DNA of 64,000 nt from Siderastrea radians (GCA_964017195.1 OZ024897.1:35913036-35977035), one strand, 5' to 3'; positions 23,257 to 34,807 are shown, counted from the first letter of the stretch. A program made the numbers and translations. Notes: a model not told the origin generated them from the letters alone.

Positions 23257-23262
23257 TTTATT
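23257..23262 (-). terminator. Candidate polyadenylation signal of the NLR gene
   Basis: AATAAA on the minus strand about 205 bases past the NLR stop codon. Confidence 0.4.
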
Positions 23263-23465
23263 AGGTGTAATTTTGTAGTGTAAATAATAAAATATTCTTG
23301 TGTCATTGAAATTTGTTGTGGACTTGCTTGTTCATTTTCATTTGCACTACATCGCACTGACATGCCATAAAGTATGCGTACAATTTTCCCGCAATTTTAA
23401 GCTTAAGTTTAACCAAAACAGCACCAGAGTTTAGCTTATAAACTATTAAGTTGAAAAAAATGTCT

Positions 23466-26400
23466 TTAATACCTATAAATGATTGTAGTTTTTGGTGTAC
23501 GTGCTTTATCCAAGAGCTCTTTACCTTTATCGGTTATTTGGTTACCAACGAGGATTAATGTTTCTAGTTTACTCTGCTTTAGTGCTTCAGACAAATGGTT
23601 TACACCTTTATCGGTTATTTCGTTCTCAGCGAGGTTTAATGTTTCTAGTTTACTCTGCTTTAGTGCTTCAGACAAATGTTTTACGCCTTTGTCGGTTATT
23701 TGGTTACCCCAGAGGTTTAATGTTTCTAGTTTACTCTGCTTTAGTGCTTCAAACAAATGGTTTACGCCTTTATCGGTTATTTTGTTATGTCTGAGGTTTA
23801 ATGTTTCTAGTTTACGCTGCTTTAGTGCTTCAGACAAATGTTCTACGCCTTTATCGGTTATTTGGTTATCAGCGAGGCTTAATGTTTCTAGTTCACTCTG
23901 CTTTAGTGCTTCAGACAAATGTTCTACGCCTTTATCGGTTATTTGGTTATCAGCGAGGCTTAATGTTTCTAGTTTACTCTGCTTTAGTGCTTCAGACAAA
24001 TGTTCTACGCCTTTATCGGTTATTTGGTTATCAGCGAGGTTTAATGTTTCTAGTTCACTCTGCTTTAGTGCTTCAGACAAATGTTCTACGTCTTTATCGG
24101 TTATTTGGTTACGAGCGAGGCTTAATGTTTTTAGTTTACTCTGCTTTAGTGCTTCAGACAAATGTTCTACGCCTTTATCGGTTATTTGGTTACGAGCGAG
24201 GTTTAATGTTTCTAGTTTACTCTGCTTTAGTGCTTCAGACAAATGTTCTACGCCTTTATCGGTTATTTGGTTAAAATTGAGGTATAATGTTTCTAGTTTA
24301 CTCTGCGGCTTTAGTGCTTCAGACAAATGTTCTACGCCTTTATCGGTTATTTGGTTACGAGCGAGGTTTAATGTTTCTAGTTTACTCTGCTTTAGTGCTT
24401 CAGACAAATGTTCTACGCCTTTATCGGTTATTTGGTTAAAATTGAGGTATAATGTTTCTAGTTTACTCTGCTTTAGTGCTTCAGACAAATGTTCTACGCC
24501 TTTATCGGTTATTTGGTTAAAATTGAGGTATAATGTTTCTAGTTTACTCTGCTTTAGTGCTTCAGACAAATGATTTACGCCTTTATCGGTTATTTGGTTA
24601 AAATTGAGGTTTAATGTTTCTAGTTTACTCTGCTTTAGTGCTTCAGACAAATGATTTACGCCTTTATCGGTTATTCCGTTTTCAGCGAGGTTTAAGCTGC
24701 TAGTGAGTTTATCATTGTTAACCAATTTAACAATTTCCTCACAGCCGAGCGGTCCAATATTATTTCCCTCCAAATTCATGCATGATATTCCCTTAGTATT
24801 CTGAAGAACGTGTACTAAAGCTGTACAGTCAACAGGTGCGAGGCTACAGTCACTAAAATCTACAGCATTAAAATTAATCTCCGCTAATTTTTCTTCTATT
24901 ATTGAATTATTTACATCGGTCTCATTCAAACACTTACACAAGTTCAGTGCTAAATCTTTGTCCTCCTTGGCCGGCCAACAGGTCAGTGTGCGTGGCTCTG
25001 AATCTTCACTCCTCTTATCCCTGATGCCGGTGAGTTTTCTTTCGTTTTTCTCTACTGTCTTCGCGGGAAGCAGGTCGGTGAAGATGTGTGTCAGGGGCAC
25101 TTCTCGTTCTTGAAGCAGTCCAGCAATGAACTGTGTTACCACAGCCCATTTACCGTCTCTTATTTTATCAGAAACAAATGTTCTTAACTCTTCGTCATTT
25201 AATGTATCGATCAAATGTTTTGCGGCCACGAATTCTTGAACGGTTAGGTGAGAAAAACAAAACTGTTGTTCGCGCGGTGCAAATGGTGAAGGTCCGGCTC
25301 GATCAGGTAAACGATTCAGCAGGCCACAATCCTCCAGTCCCTCGACTTCTCCTTGTCCAAAAATAAGCTTTCCTTTCTCAATCCCTTCGAAAGCGATTTT
25401 TCCCAGTCTCTTAAACACATCTTGCACACGGGAGGGTAACTCACGGAATTGTTTAAAAACAAACTGATCACAGTCAGTCTCAGAGTAGCGATATTGTTCA
25501 TTAAGTTTGCAGAAGGAAATTTTGATGGCGATACTGTATATCTCGGTAAGCTTCGTGGGAAGGCGGGAAGGACCCCAGGTACGTAGGACATGAAACAAGC
25601 ACGAACAGATTATGAAAAGGTTCACGGGGATGTAAGATAATGAAAAGAGGTTTAAGTTTGTGCTGATGTGCTGCCATATTGTTTCTTTGGCTTCATCAGC
25701 GTCGTGCTCATCTTTCGTGAATTTCTCTACATAATCTTCCACTCGCTCGGATGTAAATCCAAGTATTTCAACTGTTCTATTAAAATTGAGGTGTTTCACA
25801 CACGACACAGCAGTTGGCCTTGTTGTTGTGATTAGTGTTGATCCGTCTAATAGTTCTCGGTTCGCGATTTTGTTATAGAGGGCATGGAGAGGCATCTTCG
25901 TTTCTTCTGTGGTGTTCTTGTGAACCTTCACTATTTCTGAATTTGCAGAAAATTCGTCAACCCCATCAAACATCAAAAGAACCTGATTTGGATTTTGGCG
26001 GATGTATTCCCAGACCTCATCATTAAGATTTGTTGGATATTCTGAGGCACACAGTAGTTCCCGAAGGTTCAGTTCAGTCCGTTCGGAAAAGCGCCTGAAT
26101 TTCAGAAAAAATGCCACATCATAATGTTTTTCTAAATTGTCTGTTGCCCAGTCTCGAAGAAGCTTAGTGCAGAATAATGTTTTCCCGATGCCTGGTCGAC
26201 CAACGACGAGGATATTTTTGTGTGTAGCATCAATAATATCTTCGGGTCTTGTAAACTCAGATATATTCGTATTGGGTGGGTACACTCTGAGTTGCTCCCT
26301 CCTATCTGTGGGAAAGTTATATTCAGCCCTGCCTTCTTGAATCTTCAGTTTGGTATAGATTTGGTCCATATCTAGATCTTTAGGCTTTGGGCGTTCTCCT

Positions 26401-27647
26401 GGATTGGGACGATTGATAGGTTGTTTAAGAGCTGTCGGTTGCTCCGTGCCTTTTATGACTCTTTCCTTCATGGTCTTGATAAACTCTTGCAGTGTTGGTT
26501 GTTGGTAATGCATTTCGGATTGCACTTGATTTGGTTCTTGTTCATTTAAATCTTGGACATCTTGCGGCAGTGGTTTTTGTATTTGTTCGTCCTGAGTCTG
26601 CTCCAACAATTCTACAGGCTCTTGTTGAGACAACAAAGGTATTTGGCGTGAAGTCAAGTCACTGTGTTCTGTTGACTCTCTTGTGTTCTCTCTTGCGGAT
26701 GGCACTCGCGTGGATTTTAGATGATCAGTCAAAAACTGTCTGTCTTCCATAAATTTTTCCCCCCACTTTCTTGCTCTAGACAGGATCAAAACAATCTCAA
26801 TAAAAACGAGACAAACAAAAATACCATTGACCACGCTGATGGCATTAATCCAGAAAGTTTTCTTAGATGCTCTCTGGTTATGACACTGGAAGGCTTGTGT
26901 AACTGGTGTGATGTTGGTAGATGGAATGACCGAACTATTGCCTGATGTCGGCATTAATTCACACTTAAAGTTTGAGGGAAAATTATTCGCATACAGTACT
27001 TGGGTTTGATGAACGATGAAAAGGATCCCGAAAGAAATTCTGAAGACAAGCTGGGAGACGTAAGCGATGAACAGTCGTCGGCGAGTTGGGTTTTCGTGTT
27101 GAACCTGACCAAGTTCGTCATCTTCGAGTTCATTAACTCTTGACTTGACACTTTGTGAGTAAATCACAGACGCAATCGCGATGAGAGAGAAGTTAGCGAT
27201 GACGAATCCGTAGACAGGAATACCGAGTTTGTTGTATCGCTCCTCGTATTGCTCAAAACACCTTCCTTCAATGAGGTCTTTGCTGCTTTTGACTTCACAG
27301 CTGAAGTCAAATCTTGATTCGCTATTTTCGGTGTCCGCAAAGATTCCAAACAGAGTTACTCCAAACAGGATCCAAAAGATTATTCCAACATAACTGAACT
27401 TGTTAAAACTTTTGGGTGTCAAGAGTTCTTTTAGAGATTCAATTCTCTCTTGAAGCTTACTATTTGATGTACAATGAGTAATACTCTCATAATCTGCTTT
27501 CAGAGTGACGCGAGGTGGGGCTTTTATTCTGATCCCAAGACACATTGCATTGAATATACTCTTTGACCCGTAAACCGAAAGTCGTGGGAAAGTGAACTTT
27601 CTTTGTACTAGGAATTTCCGGTTAACGTGATGCGTAGGTTTGTGCAC
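23466..27647 (-). CDS. Membrane-anchored NLR: 4-TM channel-like module, NACHT, LRR
   Basis: A single uninterrupted frame of 1393 residues. Residues 84-104, 143-164, 192-213 and 267-290 are strongly hydrophobic segments. The loop after the first has Cys117 and Cys130. The loop after the third has Cys229, Cys255 and N-glycosylation sequons at Asn237 and Asn245. This four-pass, two-cysteine-loop layout is that of large-pore channels (connexin, pannexin, LRRC8). A Gln/Glu-rich linker (about 315-420) leads to NACHT: Walker A GRPGIGKT 483-490, Walker B LLMFDGVDE 557-565, sensor-type TTTRP 607-611, and the NLR signature FSHLTVQEFVAAKHL 798-812. Ribonuclease-inhibitor-type LRRs run from about 954 to the end. 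Met35 (27545) is an alternative start. The gene is intronless. Known NLR effector domains (DEATH, CARD, TIR) are absent. NACHT/LRR identity is certain; the channel relation is inference. Confidence 0.93.
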   Translation of the reverse strand: MHKPTHHVNRKFLVQRKFTFPRLSVYGSKSIFNAMCLGIRIKAPPRVTLKADYESITHCTSNSKLQERIESLKELLTPKSFNKFSYVGIIFWILFGVTLFGIFADTENSESRFDFSCEVKSSKDLIEGRCFEQYEERYNKLGIPVYGFVIANFSLIAIASVIYSQSVKSRVNELEDDELGQVQHENPTRRRLFIAYVSQLVFRISFGILFIVHQTQVLYANNFPSNFKCELMPTSGNSSVIPSTNITPVTQAFQCHNQRASKKTFWINAISVVNGIFVCLVFIEIVLILSRARKWGEKFMEDRQFLTDHLKSTRVPSARENTRESTEHSDLTSRQIPLLSQQEPVELLEQTQDEQIQKPLPQDVQDLNEQEPNQVQSEMHYQQPTLQEFIKTMKERVIKGTEQPTALKQPINRPNPGERPKPKDLDMDQIYTKLKIQEGRAEYNFPTDRREQLRVYPPNTNISEFTRPEDIIDATHKNILVVGRPGIGKTLFCTKLLRDWATDNLEKHYDVAFFLKFRRFSERTELNLRELLCASEYPTNLNDEVWEYIRQNPNQVLLMFDGVDEFSANSEIVKVHKNTTEETKMPLHALYNKIANRELLDGSTLITTTRPTAVSCVKHLNFNRTVEILGFTSERVEDYVEKFTKDEHDADEAKETIWQHISTNLNLFSLSYIPVNLFIICSCLFHVLRTWGPSRLPTKLTEIYSIAIKISFCKLNEQYRYSETDCDQFVFKQFRELPSRVQDVFKRLGKIAFEGIEKGKLIFGQGEVEGLEDCGLLNRLPDRAGPSPFAPREQQFCFSHLTVQEFVAAKHLIDTLNDEELRTFVSDKIRDGKWAVVTQFIAGLLQEREVPLTHIFTDLLPAKTVEKNERKLTGIRDKRSEDSEPRTLTCWPAKEDKDLALNLCKCLNETDVNNSIIEEKLAEINFNAVDFSDCSLAPVDCTALVHVLQNTKGISCMNLEGNNIGPLGCEEIVKLVNNDKLTSSLNLAENGITDKGVNHLSEALKQSKLETLNLNFNQITDKGVNHLSEALKQSKLETLYLNFNQITDKGVEHLSEALKQSKLETLYLNFNQITDKGVEHLSEALKQSKLETLNLARNQITDKGVEHLSEALKPQSKLETLYLNFNQITDKGVEHLSEALKQSKLETLNLARNQITDKGVEHLSEALKQSKLKTLSLARNQITDKDVEHLSEALKQSELETLNLADNQITDKGVEHLSEALKQSKLETLSLADNQITDKGVEHLSEALKQSELETLSLADNQITDKGVEHLSEALKQRKLETLNLRHNKITDKGVNHLFEALKQSKLETLNLWGNQITDKGVKHLSEALKQSKLETLNLAENEITDKGVNHLSEALKQSKLETLILVGNQITDKGKELLDKARTPKTTIIYRY
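23500..24623 (-). repeat. 81 bp tandem LRR-coding repeats (14 units)
   Basis: Each unit encodes 27 residues of the pattern LETLxLxxNQITDKGVEHLSEALKQSK. Units differ almost only at the solvent-facing strand positions (NFN, ARN, ADN, RHN, WGN, AEN, VGN). One unit carries an extra codon (KPQSK, near 24305). The high identity makes the region prone to copy-number change and assembly collapse. Confidence 0.9.
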
Positions 27648-28142
27648 GTGATTTGGAAAGTTTCAAGATTCTCTAGGTTCACGTTTGATTTTACCTGTGG
27701 ACGGAATAAAGACTAGACTCATACCGTCGCCAGTAGCACTTTGACACAAGTATGTTCCTTCTTTTTCAACTACTCCGATAGGTGCTTTTCAACTTTTAAA
27801 GTAGGGTTTGGAGAGGGGGAGGGGGGTAGGGTACTTAATTAAGTTTTTATCATTCCAGATACTGGAGTAATAATTTGCATCCCTCTCTTCTACGTCAAGG
27901 ATAAATCAAAACGGGAGCCGCATTTAGGCTCTTGACCACATTTTCTCCCAGAATTTAAGTCGTTCTGGTTCAGTTGCTCAAAGGCTCCACTCTTTTATGT
28001 GTTTCTTTCATGTTGCTGTTTCTGTCAAACTTTGGCAATAGTCTTGGGCAGTTGCAGTTAGAGTATTTTGATATTGCTTTTGAGTAAACGGATCCTAAAC
28101 ACAAGAGCTGTTCTTGACCTTGAGGGACCAAAACTACACAAA
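27648..28142. other. Upstream region of the NLR gene
   Basis: Presumed 5' UTR and promoter for the minus-strand NLR. No convincing TATA box was seen; a G-run (27813-27830) is the only feature. Confidence 0.35.
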
Positions 28143-28816
28143 GGGCCGGGTCGCACTAGAGAGTAAAATTGATTTTGTCACAACAAAATTTTTCTCAGAT
28201 TTCTGGTTCCGGTAAAACTTAGTTTGTCATGCTATGGTCGCACTCAAAAAAAATATACGAACGAAGTGTCCGGAAAAAACTGACGACTGGCGCGACGTGA
28301 CAAATCGACGACTCTGCTGGTTATTTCTCCGTTTTTAACCATATTTCTACGCAAATTTGACTCCCAGAAGTCAGTGCTTTGTACAGCAATTCTAAATACA
28401 CTGCTAATGGGCTTTCTACAGAGTCACTGGAGTTTCGGCTATGCTGCTGCCGCAAGCTGAAGGAGGCTAAATTATGAAAAGGCTGGTTGAAATGCATGGA
28501 CCATCTCTGGCCGTGTGCGTGATAATTAAACGGCGAACTTGATTCAAGATATCAATTGCGTGAGACTGTTTCAACATTTCTACAAGAAAAGCATTGCTTT
28601 TCACGTCTTATTTGACAGCTTAAAAACTTTTTTGAGGTTTTGTGACATTTTGGTTAGGTCTAGAGCGTAGCAATTTCAAGTGGCGGTATCTTTGAAAATT
28701 TGGTGCATTCCACCAATTTTTTAAAACGTTTTACAAATAGGTCGCACTAGCAAAACCATGTGGTGACAGATTTTTTGGTAAAACAAACAGTTTTTTACGA
28801 CAGTGCGACCCGGCCC
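28143..28816. mobile_element. MITE with GGGCCGGGTCGCACT ends
   Basis: Inverted ends GGGCCGGGTCGCACT and AGTGCGACCCGGCCC bound 674 bp, with AAA flanking both sides. The GTCGCACT motif recurs internally (28228, 28741). No ORF of note. Confidence 0.7.
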
Positions 28817-29255
28817 AAACTGAGACGAGTGCGACATATTCCCGGACATTGCACTTTCGCGAAAATTCCTATTGTTTATAAAGTTATGTCATTACGATTG
28901 AGTGAATTTGCGTTAAAGGTTGTTAGTCGCTTTGTTATTTTATTTATACATCGTATTAGGACCGATTATTTTTGTAGTTGATGACACCTTTCTTGATAAA
29001 TACTGGCTTCGACTGATTATAGTCAGGTGGATTATGATTGATTGCTGCTCAAACGTTGTTCTTGGGAGGGACGTAGCAACCGCAAAGCGTACCTCTTTTT
29101 TGCCGGAAGCGAAATTATCGGAAATTGGAAAAGTTGGACGAATAACATGTAGGTTTTAAATTAGTTCTACACCCAGTCAGGCCAAACAGTTTGCAAACGT
29201 ATAAATTTGGGGCCATTTGTAATCCAACCGTCAATTCTTCCTATTTGCAATTTCC

Positions 29256-29774
29256 TTAAAGTGCTACTATGATCAAAAAATCACTTTTATTTTTTCTTCG
29301 GATTTCGAAACTATGTTTATTAAACACTCCGCAAGCGAAATTATAAGCCTTAATTTTGAGAAGAAGACCGTTAATTTAAACTGCAATTTTCCGTTTTAAT
29401 GGTCCGCCATTATTACACCAGAAAGGATACAATGACATCATTCACACACGAGTTTTAGAATGCAGTGTGTGTGAAAGTGCCTTATTTAGTATGCAGCACG
29501 GGAGTTTTGAGCTTTCACACTCTCAAACTCGTGTTTTGCATAATTTGCAAGCCGCGTTCACACACTACATTTTACAGCTCTTGCGCGTATGACGTCATTG
29601 TATCCTTTCTGGTGTAATAATGGCGGACCATTAAACCGGAAAATTGCAGTTTAAATTAACGGTCTTCTTCTCAAAATTAAGGCTTATAATTTCGCTTGGG
29701 GAGTGTTTAATAAACATAGTTTCGAAATCCGAAGAAAAAATAAAAGTGATTTTTTGATCATAGTAGCACTTTAA
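29256..29774. mobile_element. Long-armed foldback MITE with TTAA ends
   Basis: About 185 bp of each end are near-perfect inverted copies (TTAAAGTGCTACTATGATC / GATCATAGTAGCACTTTAA). TTAA at both borders suggests a piggyBac-like target. The middle has a perfect CRE palindrome TGACGTCA at 29590-29597. Confidence 0.75.
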
Positions 29775-30175
29775 TCAATGGTTACAAACGTTTTCCAAAG
29801 AAAGCTGAGCTTGCAGGAACTCTTAAAGCATTATAGGTACACTTTTCTTATATAAGAAGTTTTTTTTATAAGAATATTGAGGCTGAAATTGGCGAAATTT
29901 TAAGAATTATGTATAAAATATACCCAAGGCTGAGATTTTGTTAAGAACCTTTTCTTGTGTGTTGATGGAAATAAAATACAATAAAATCACGTAATGTTTT
30001 TAAATGAACTTTTTTTGGCATTGAAAAGTATGATAATTTCTTTCAGTTTCTAACAAAACTAGCTAACAAAACGATAAAAACTAGTACTAGGGAAGGGTCA
30101 TAAAGTACAGGGGAAGAGGGAATGGGCTATACCGGTTTTCAGTGACCCACCCCACTGCACACTTTTTATCATGTT

Positions 30176-30735
30176 TCTGGAATTTGAAAGTCTTGAAATC
30201 GCGTAACACAGCAAGAGTTTGGCCCGAGGGTGAGGGCGACTGTTTGACGCCAGGGTTTGACGTAATATTTCATAAAGGATTGCGAATTTAAATTTGTGAT
30301 CATTTATAACCCAGCTGTAAACTTTCTACTTTCCTTAATGGCATCAATTATGCAATTATACAAAGGGATTTCTGCAATCAATGGCTACAGACGTTTTTCA
30401 AAGAACAGCTGAGCCAGCCCAAAGTCATTTACTTAAATAACAACAAGATTTGGTGTTCTCGTTTTCCTTGGACTTGCCCACAAGTCGAGCTCAGAATTTT
30501 TTTTTTCGGAAGTGCAAAAACCTAAAAAACCGAGCGCAAAGCGCGAGTGAGAGCTCACGGGCCCGTCACCGAAGCGAATTCTAAGTTTTCCTTCACTGAA
30601 CAGTTTTTGATGGAATTTGAATAAAGTCCCGAAATATTTGTCGTGACGCAGCAAGATTTTTGCCTGAGGGTGAGGGTGTAATGGCTTTAGCAACAGTTTG
30701 ACGTAAGTATTCCAAAACGATTGCGAATGTTTCTT
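30176..30735. repeat. Two diverged direct copies of a dispersed repeat
   Basis: 30176-30290 and 30611-30735 share GGAATTTGAA, CAGCAAGA, GAGGGTGAGGG, GTTTGACGTAA and GATTGCGAAT in the same order. They are probably fragments of one transposon family. Confidence 0.45.
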
Positions 30736-30799
30736 TAAAGTTTCCATACAAGAGTAAGCAGAGCGATTCGAATAATTCCACGTGTTTCACTGATTGTGT

Positions 30800-32040
30800 A
30801 GTTTTGGGTTTAGATGTGTACTGTTTGCTTTGAGTATGTATTAAAGATTTTAACTTGCTTTCTATTATTTGTCTTACTCAATATTATATTATTATCAAGA
30901 AACATAGTTGCCGCGCTTTGGGCGCTCGTGCGAAAATACACCCCTCAACAAAGGTTACTATTTATTAGGCTTTTGTACATAATGCTTTTGTCTCCCCACT
31001 AAAATATTCCGACTCATTGTTCCGTTTTTCCCAATAAAATGCTCGAGCTACGCATACACAGAAAACGCCACTAAAATGTGGATACTGCTCATTGTGCGGC
31101 CGTTCATTCTTTTAAAAGACTAGGCAATCCGACAAAAGCTACTCCAGAAAATTTATTTGTTACTGCACTGAAGGATCTCAGATGTTTCAATGTAAGTCTT
31201 ATGGTCTCTTGGAGAATCTTTCATATGAAAAACCACTAAAATTCTCGAATAATGCTTAATGCTTCTGCCTCACTTAAATGCTCGAAAAACGCTACTCTGA
31301 TGGTCTGCCTGTGGTAAAAGTATGCGTTCAAACAATATTATTACGATTAACTGAAGATTCAGTGACCAACGACATCCATTGATAAAATTGATATGAATCA
31401 ATAAAATCTTTAACACTGATTGCCAGAAGATCTATAATATCGGTTTTTATTCATTGATCGATAAAATTAATAGATAGTTATCGATTTATCAAGCGGTCTT
31501 CCAGTATCTGTCTTATCGAGTGCACACCCCGAGAATGTAGTCAGAGCACTGGCAGAACGAAAAATCTGCGGCATGGAAATGTTATGATCGCATATCGCCA
31601 ACCAGAAGAATCGCGTTTTCAAAAGCTTTACGCTTACTCAGTACCTACAAAATGAAGCTGAACAAGTCGTGGGTAGCACTTGAATTTCTTTAAACCAAAT
31701 GTCATCTAAAAATATAAAAATATGTCTCGCGAAAATCATGATACAACGGGAACCGCATGCCATTATGTTTTCCGCATAGGATCACGTCTTGTACAACTCA
31801 GAAGGGGCAAGTATTGAGCTTGTGCATGTGATTGAAAATATTAAATAAGAAGCTAGAAAACGCTTTTTTGCAAAAGCAAAACTAGCTTCTATCGTCGACT
31901 GAGTAAGGACTAACCACCTAATCAATGAATAAAATGAAACAAGACATCTGAAGACCACACAAAGATAAAAAAATAGTTGAGAAATGCGAGCACTCTCCTC
32001 GCCAAAAAGTTGACACGTGCAAAGTACAATTATCACTTAC
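30800..32040. other. Intergenic, no supported gene
   Basis: AT-rich. ORFs are short and without recognisable domains. A cluster of ATCGATAAA-type motifs lies at 31370-31500. Confidence 0.4.
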
Positions 32041-32115
32041 TGGTTCACTCAGCCTCGTCGTCTCCAGTAAGGTATATAACAGGCAAGTACAACTTAATAA
32101 CAAAAAACACCGCAC
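32041..32115 (-). CDS. Possible first exon of a secreted protein
   Basis: Starts MRCFLLLSCTCLLYTLLETT, a plausible signal peptide, and runs 25 codons to a strong splice donor (CCA|GTAAGT). A CCAAT motif and AT-rich stretches lie upstream on this strand (32240-32290). No downstream exon could be recognised, so the call is weak. Confidence 0.25.
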
Positions 32116-33175
32116 TGCAAAACTATATTTAACAAATAAAAAAGCCTAAACCGTGCTTTGTTCTGTGATAAAGCACCACGCAAGGAAATGACGAGAGCAC
32201 GAAAGAAGCGTAGGGTGAACACGACGCGCAGGCGAGTGCTTCTCCCTACCAATCAGAGCGCGCGTTATATCAAAACCTCATTATATATGGTTTTAAGAGG
32301 GTGATATCTTCTCTATAGAGAAGACCAATCTGGCCGTGGTCTCCTAATAGAGGATGCCATCTGACCAACACGGTATGACGGCGTTTGTTTATTTCACGTA
32401 GAAATGAGATATTTCTTTACGCAGAACCCTAAGCGATACCTGTATGGGTAAAAATATTGGCTTTCCGTCCTGAACACCCTAAGTAAGACCAAAATCTACA
32501 AGCATCCCCGTCCCTTTCATGTGGGACCCCCCCCCCCGGCCTCCTGGTAACCAGAGTATCTGGTATTGTTCTTAGTATCAGTTTCGTAGTTTTTTATCAT
32601 TGTTCTATAAGTTTTAATCTAAGGGTCAGTTGACCGTCTATAATATGGTGGCGTGGAAAGTTGAGACAGATCTGTCGTCGACATAATGTTTCCAAAAAAT
32701 AGTTGGGATTGCGGAGGTGGTTTTGGCTGATTCCTCGATGACTTCCATGGAAAGATTAGCCACAACGGGGTCAACGTGTCACAGTGGTGGATCTGTTCGT
32801 AAATGCATTCACTGTTAAGTAGTTGTCACTGTTCTTTTTGTAAAGAAATGCCTTGATGGCATAGTACCGATACTTCCGTTCACTCAATTGTTACAAGACA
32901 ATGTAATTAATGACATTCATGTCCCGAAAATGAACTTATAGATTGCGAAACGATGATTTGTTTTACTGGAGCCATGGACTATAATGACTTGCCTTCCCAT
33001 ATTAAGTCGAAGGAGAGTGTAAATGAGTTTTTAGAAGGTGGTAAGGGTTACCTTTTTAATGCTTAAAATTTTTAACTCTAACAAGTTATGTGAACAGTTT
33101 ATTATTAGTAATAAGCTAATAATGATGATAATGATAATGATAATGATAATGACAATGATAACGATAACGATAACG

Positions 33176-33238
<63 letters not shown>

Positions 33239-34344
33239 GTTAACCATGTTAACCATGCGACCAAGCAAGTGATAACGCTTGCAATGAGTTGTCCAATGAT
33301 AAGCAATCGCACCACTGAAGACACCCAAAAGACTCTAAACTACAGGCCCCTGCGCTGGGAATTGAAGGAACAATACTCAGTTTACAACGTTGAAAAATTC
33401 AGTTCATCACTCTCTCAACAATAACCACTCCGACACCCATACGCTACTCATTCCTATTGAAAAAATAAAAAAATGAACGTAATTCTTTCAGGAAGGCACG
33501 TGAGGCTAATATTATTCACAAAGCTAAGACTCTTGAGCCTGTAGGCATCAATAAAAGTGATGAACTGTAATTTGTAACTATATGTAGTACAAAAAAGATT
33601 TATTTTCTATCATTAGTCACACCATACCACGTCATATATGTAACGTCCGCTCATTGTTTGACTACATATATGTTTCTGTAAATTCGTGATTTGCCTTGGT
33701 GTTGGCCAATCGAAATATTGTAAGTCTTTTCACATTGTTTGGTCAGTCCCTGCAATAGTCATTTTGACAATCATTTATATTTTTAACACAATTATTGCAT
33801 TTAAGCACTTAAGCCAGAACATCGAACAAATGTTGACATTGAACCGAAGTGTTTTTTTTTTTAATTTTAGTTCTTTTCATCTTTTTTTGTCATCTTGTAT
33901 TAAGGTGGCTCAAAAAAGTCTTTAAGTGTTATAAACCTTTTGAAACGAGAAATGATTACAAGGACGTATTTCTGAGCATGAGGGCAGTCTATGAATATCT
34001 TGACAACTCTTTTGTCGGGTAATACTTTAAGGCTGGTTGTGACGTCATAGCCGTTACTATGACAGCCGTAAAGGCCCACAAAAAGAGCCCCCAAATTTCA
34101 GTTTTCGCCAATTATCCAAAAAACTAAGTCGGTGATCTACCCTTTTTATTGCATTTTTAGAAAACTCCCTAAAATCTTTTTCTTCTCTGACGGTATGGCA
34201 AAAAGTTACACCGGTAAAACTAGCCGTCATCTTTGTAAATAGAAATTTGGATTCACTCTGTTGACGCGTGCATTCTAGCTATGTCGTGTGTAGGCTACGC
34301 GCGTGCTCAGGCTAAAATCCCTTTCGAGCCGATTTCGAGCCTCC
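32116..34344. other. Intergenic with a compound microsatellite
   Basis: 33118-33238 is (GATAAT)n grading into (AAT)n. The flanking ORFs at 33031-33424 are translations of it. Nothing else supported. Confidence 0.6.
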
Positions 34345-34660
34345 TTAAGGATGGTGCCTCCTTTTGTTACTGCGCATACGTCCTGCGCATCTCGGGTCAG
34401 AATCTAAAAAGAAAATTGGGGGTAACCGCGCATTTTTCAGAGATAATTGAGCTCAAATTTGGAAAAAAATTGCCATACATTCTTGGTATTTTAACGCTTT
34501 TTTAGAATTATGGTTATTAATTAAAATTAATTATTTCTATAAAATACATGGATACCCCCATTTTTCTTTTTGGATTCCAATGCCCTTGCTAAGATCTACT
34601 TTTTCCCCATAGTCAAAACCTTTGCAAAGATACATCTGTATTAGGAGGCACCGTCCTTAA
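34345..34660. mobile_element. Short MITE of the axis-element family (TTAAGGAYGGTGCCTCC)
   Basis: Ends TTAAGGATGGTGCCTCC and GGAGGCACCGTCCTTAA. Subterminal sequence (CTTTTGTTACTGCGCATAC, AAAAAGAAAATTGGGGG) matches the flanks of the palindrome core at 7551-8976. It shows what a simple copy looks like (316 bp). Confidence 0.7.
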
Positions 34661-34750
34661 ATACAGCCATTTTTAAGAAACTTCGCATAGGCTACGCCCA
34701 TGTGCCTTGTGTGAAATGTTTTTAAAGGAAGTAGACGTTTTAATACTGCA

Positions 34751-34764
34751 TAATAATAATAATG

Positions 34765-34807
<43 letters not shown>

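Noticed and set aside
23479..24573. Plus-strand ORF of 364 residues
   Set aside because: Exact antisense of the LRR array; its openness comes from the 81 bp repeat.
33031..33424. ORFs rich in Ile, Met or Tyr
   Set aside because: Translations of the GATAAT/AAT microsatellite.
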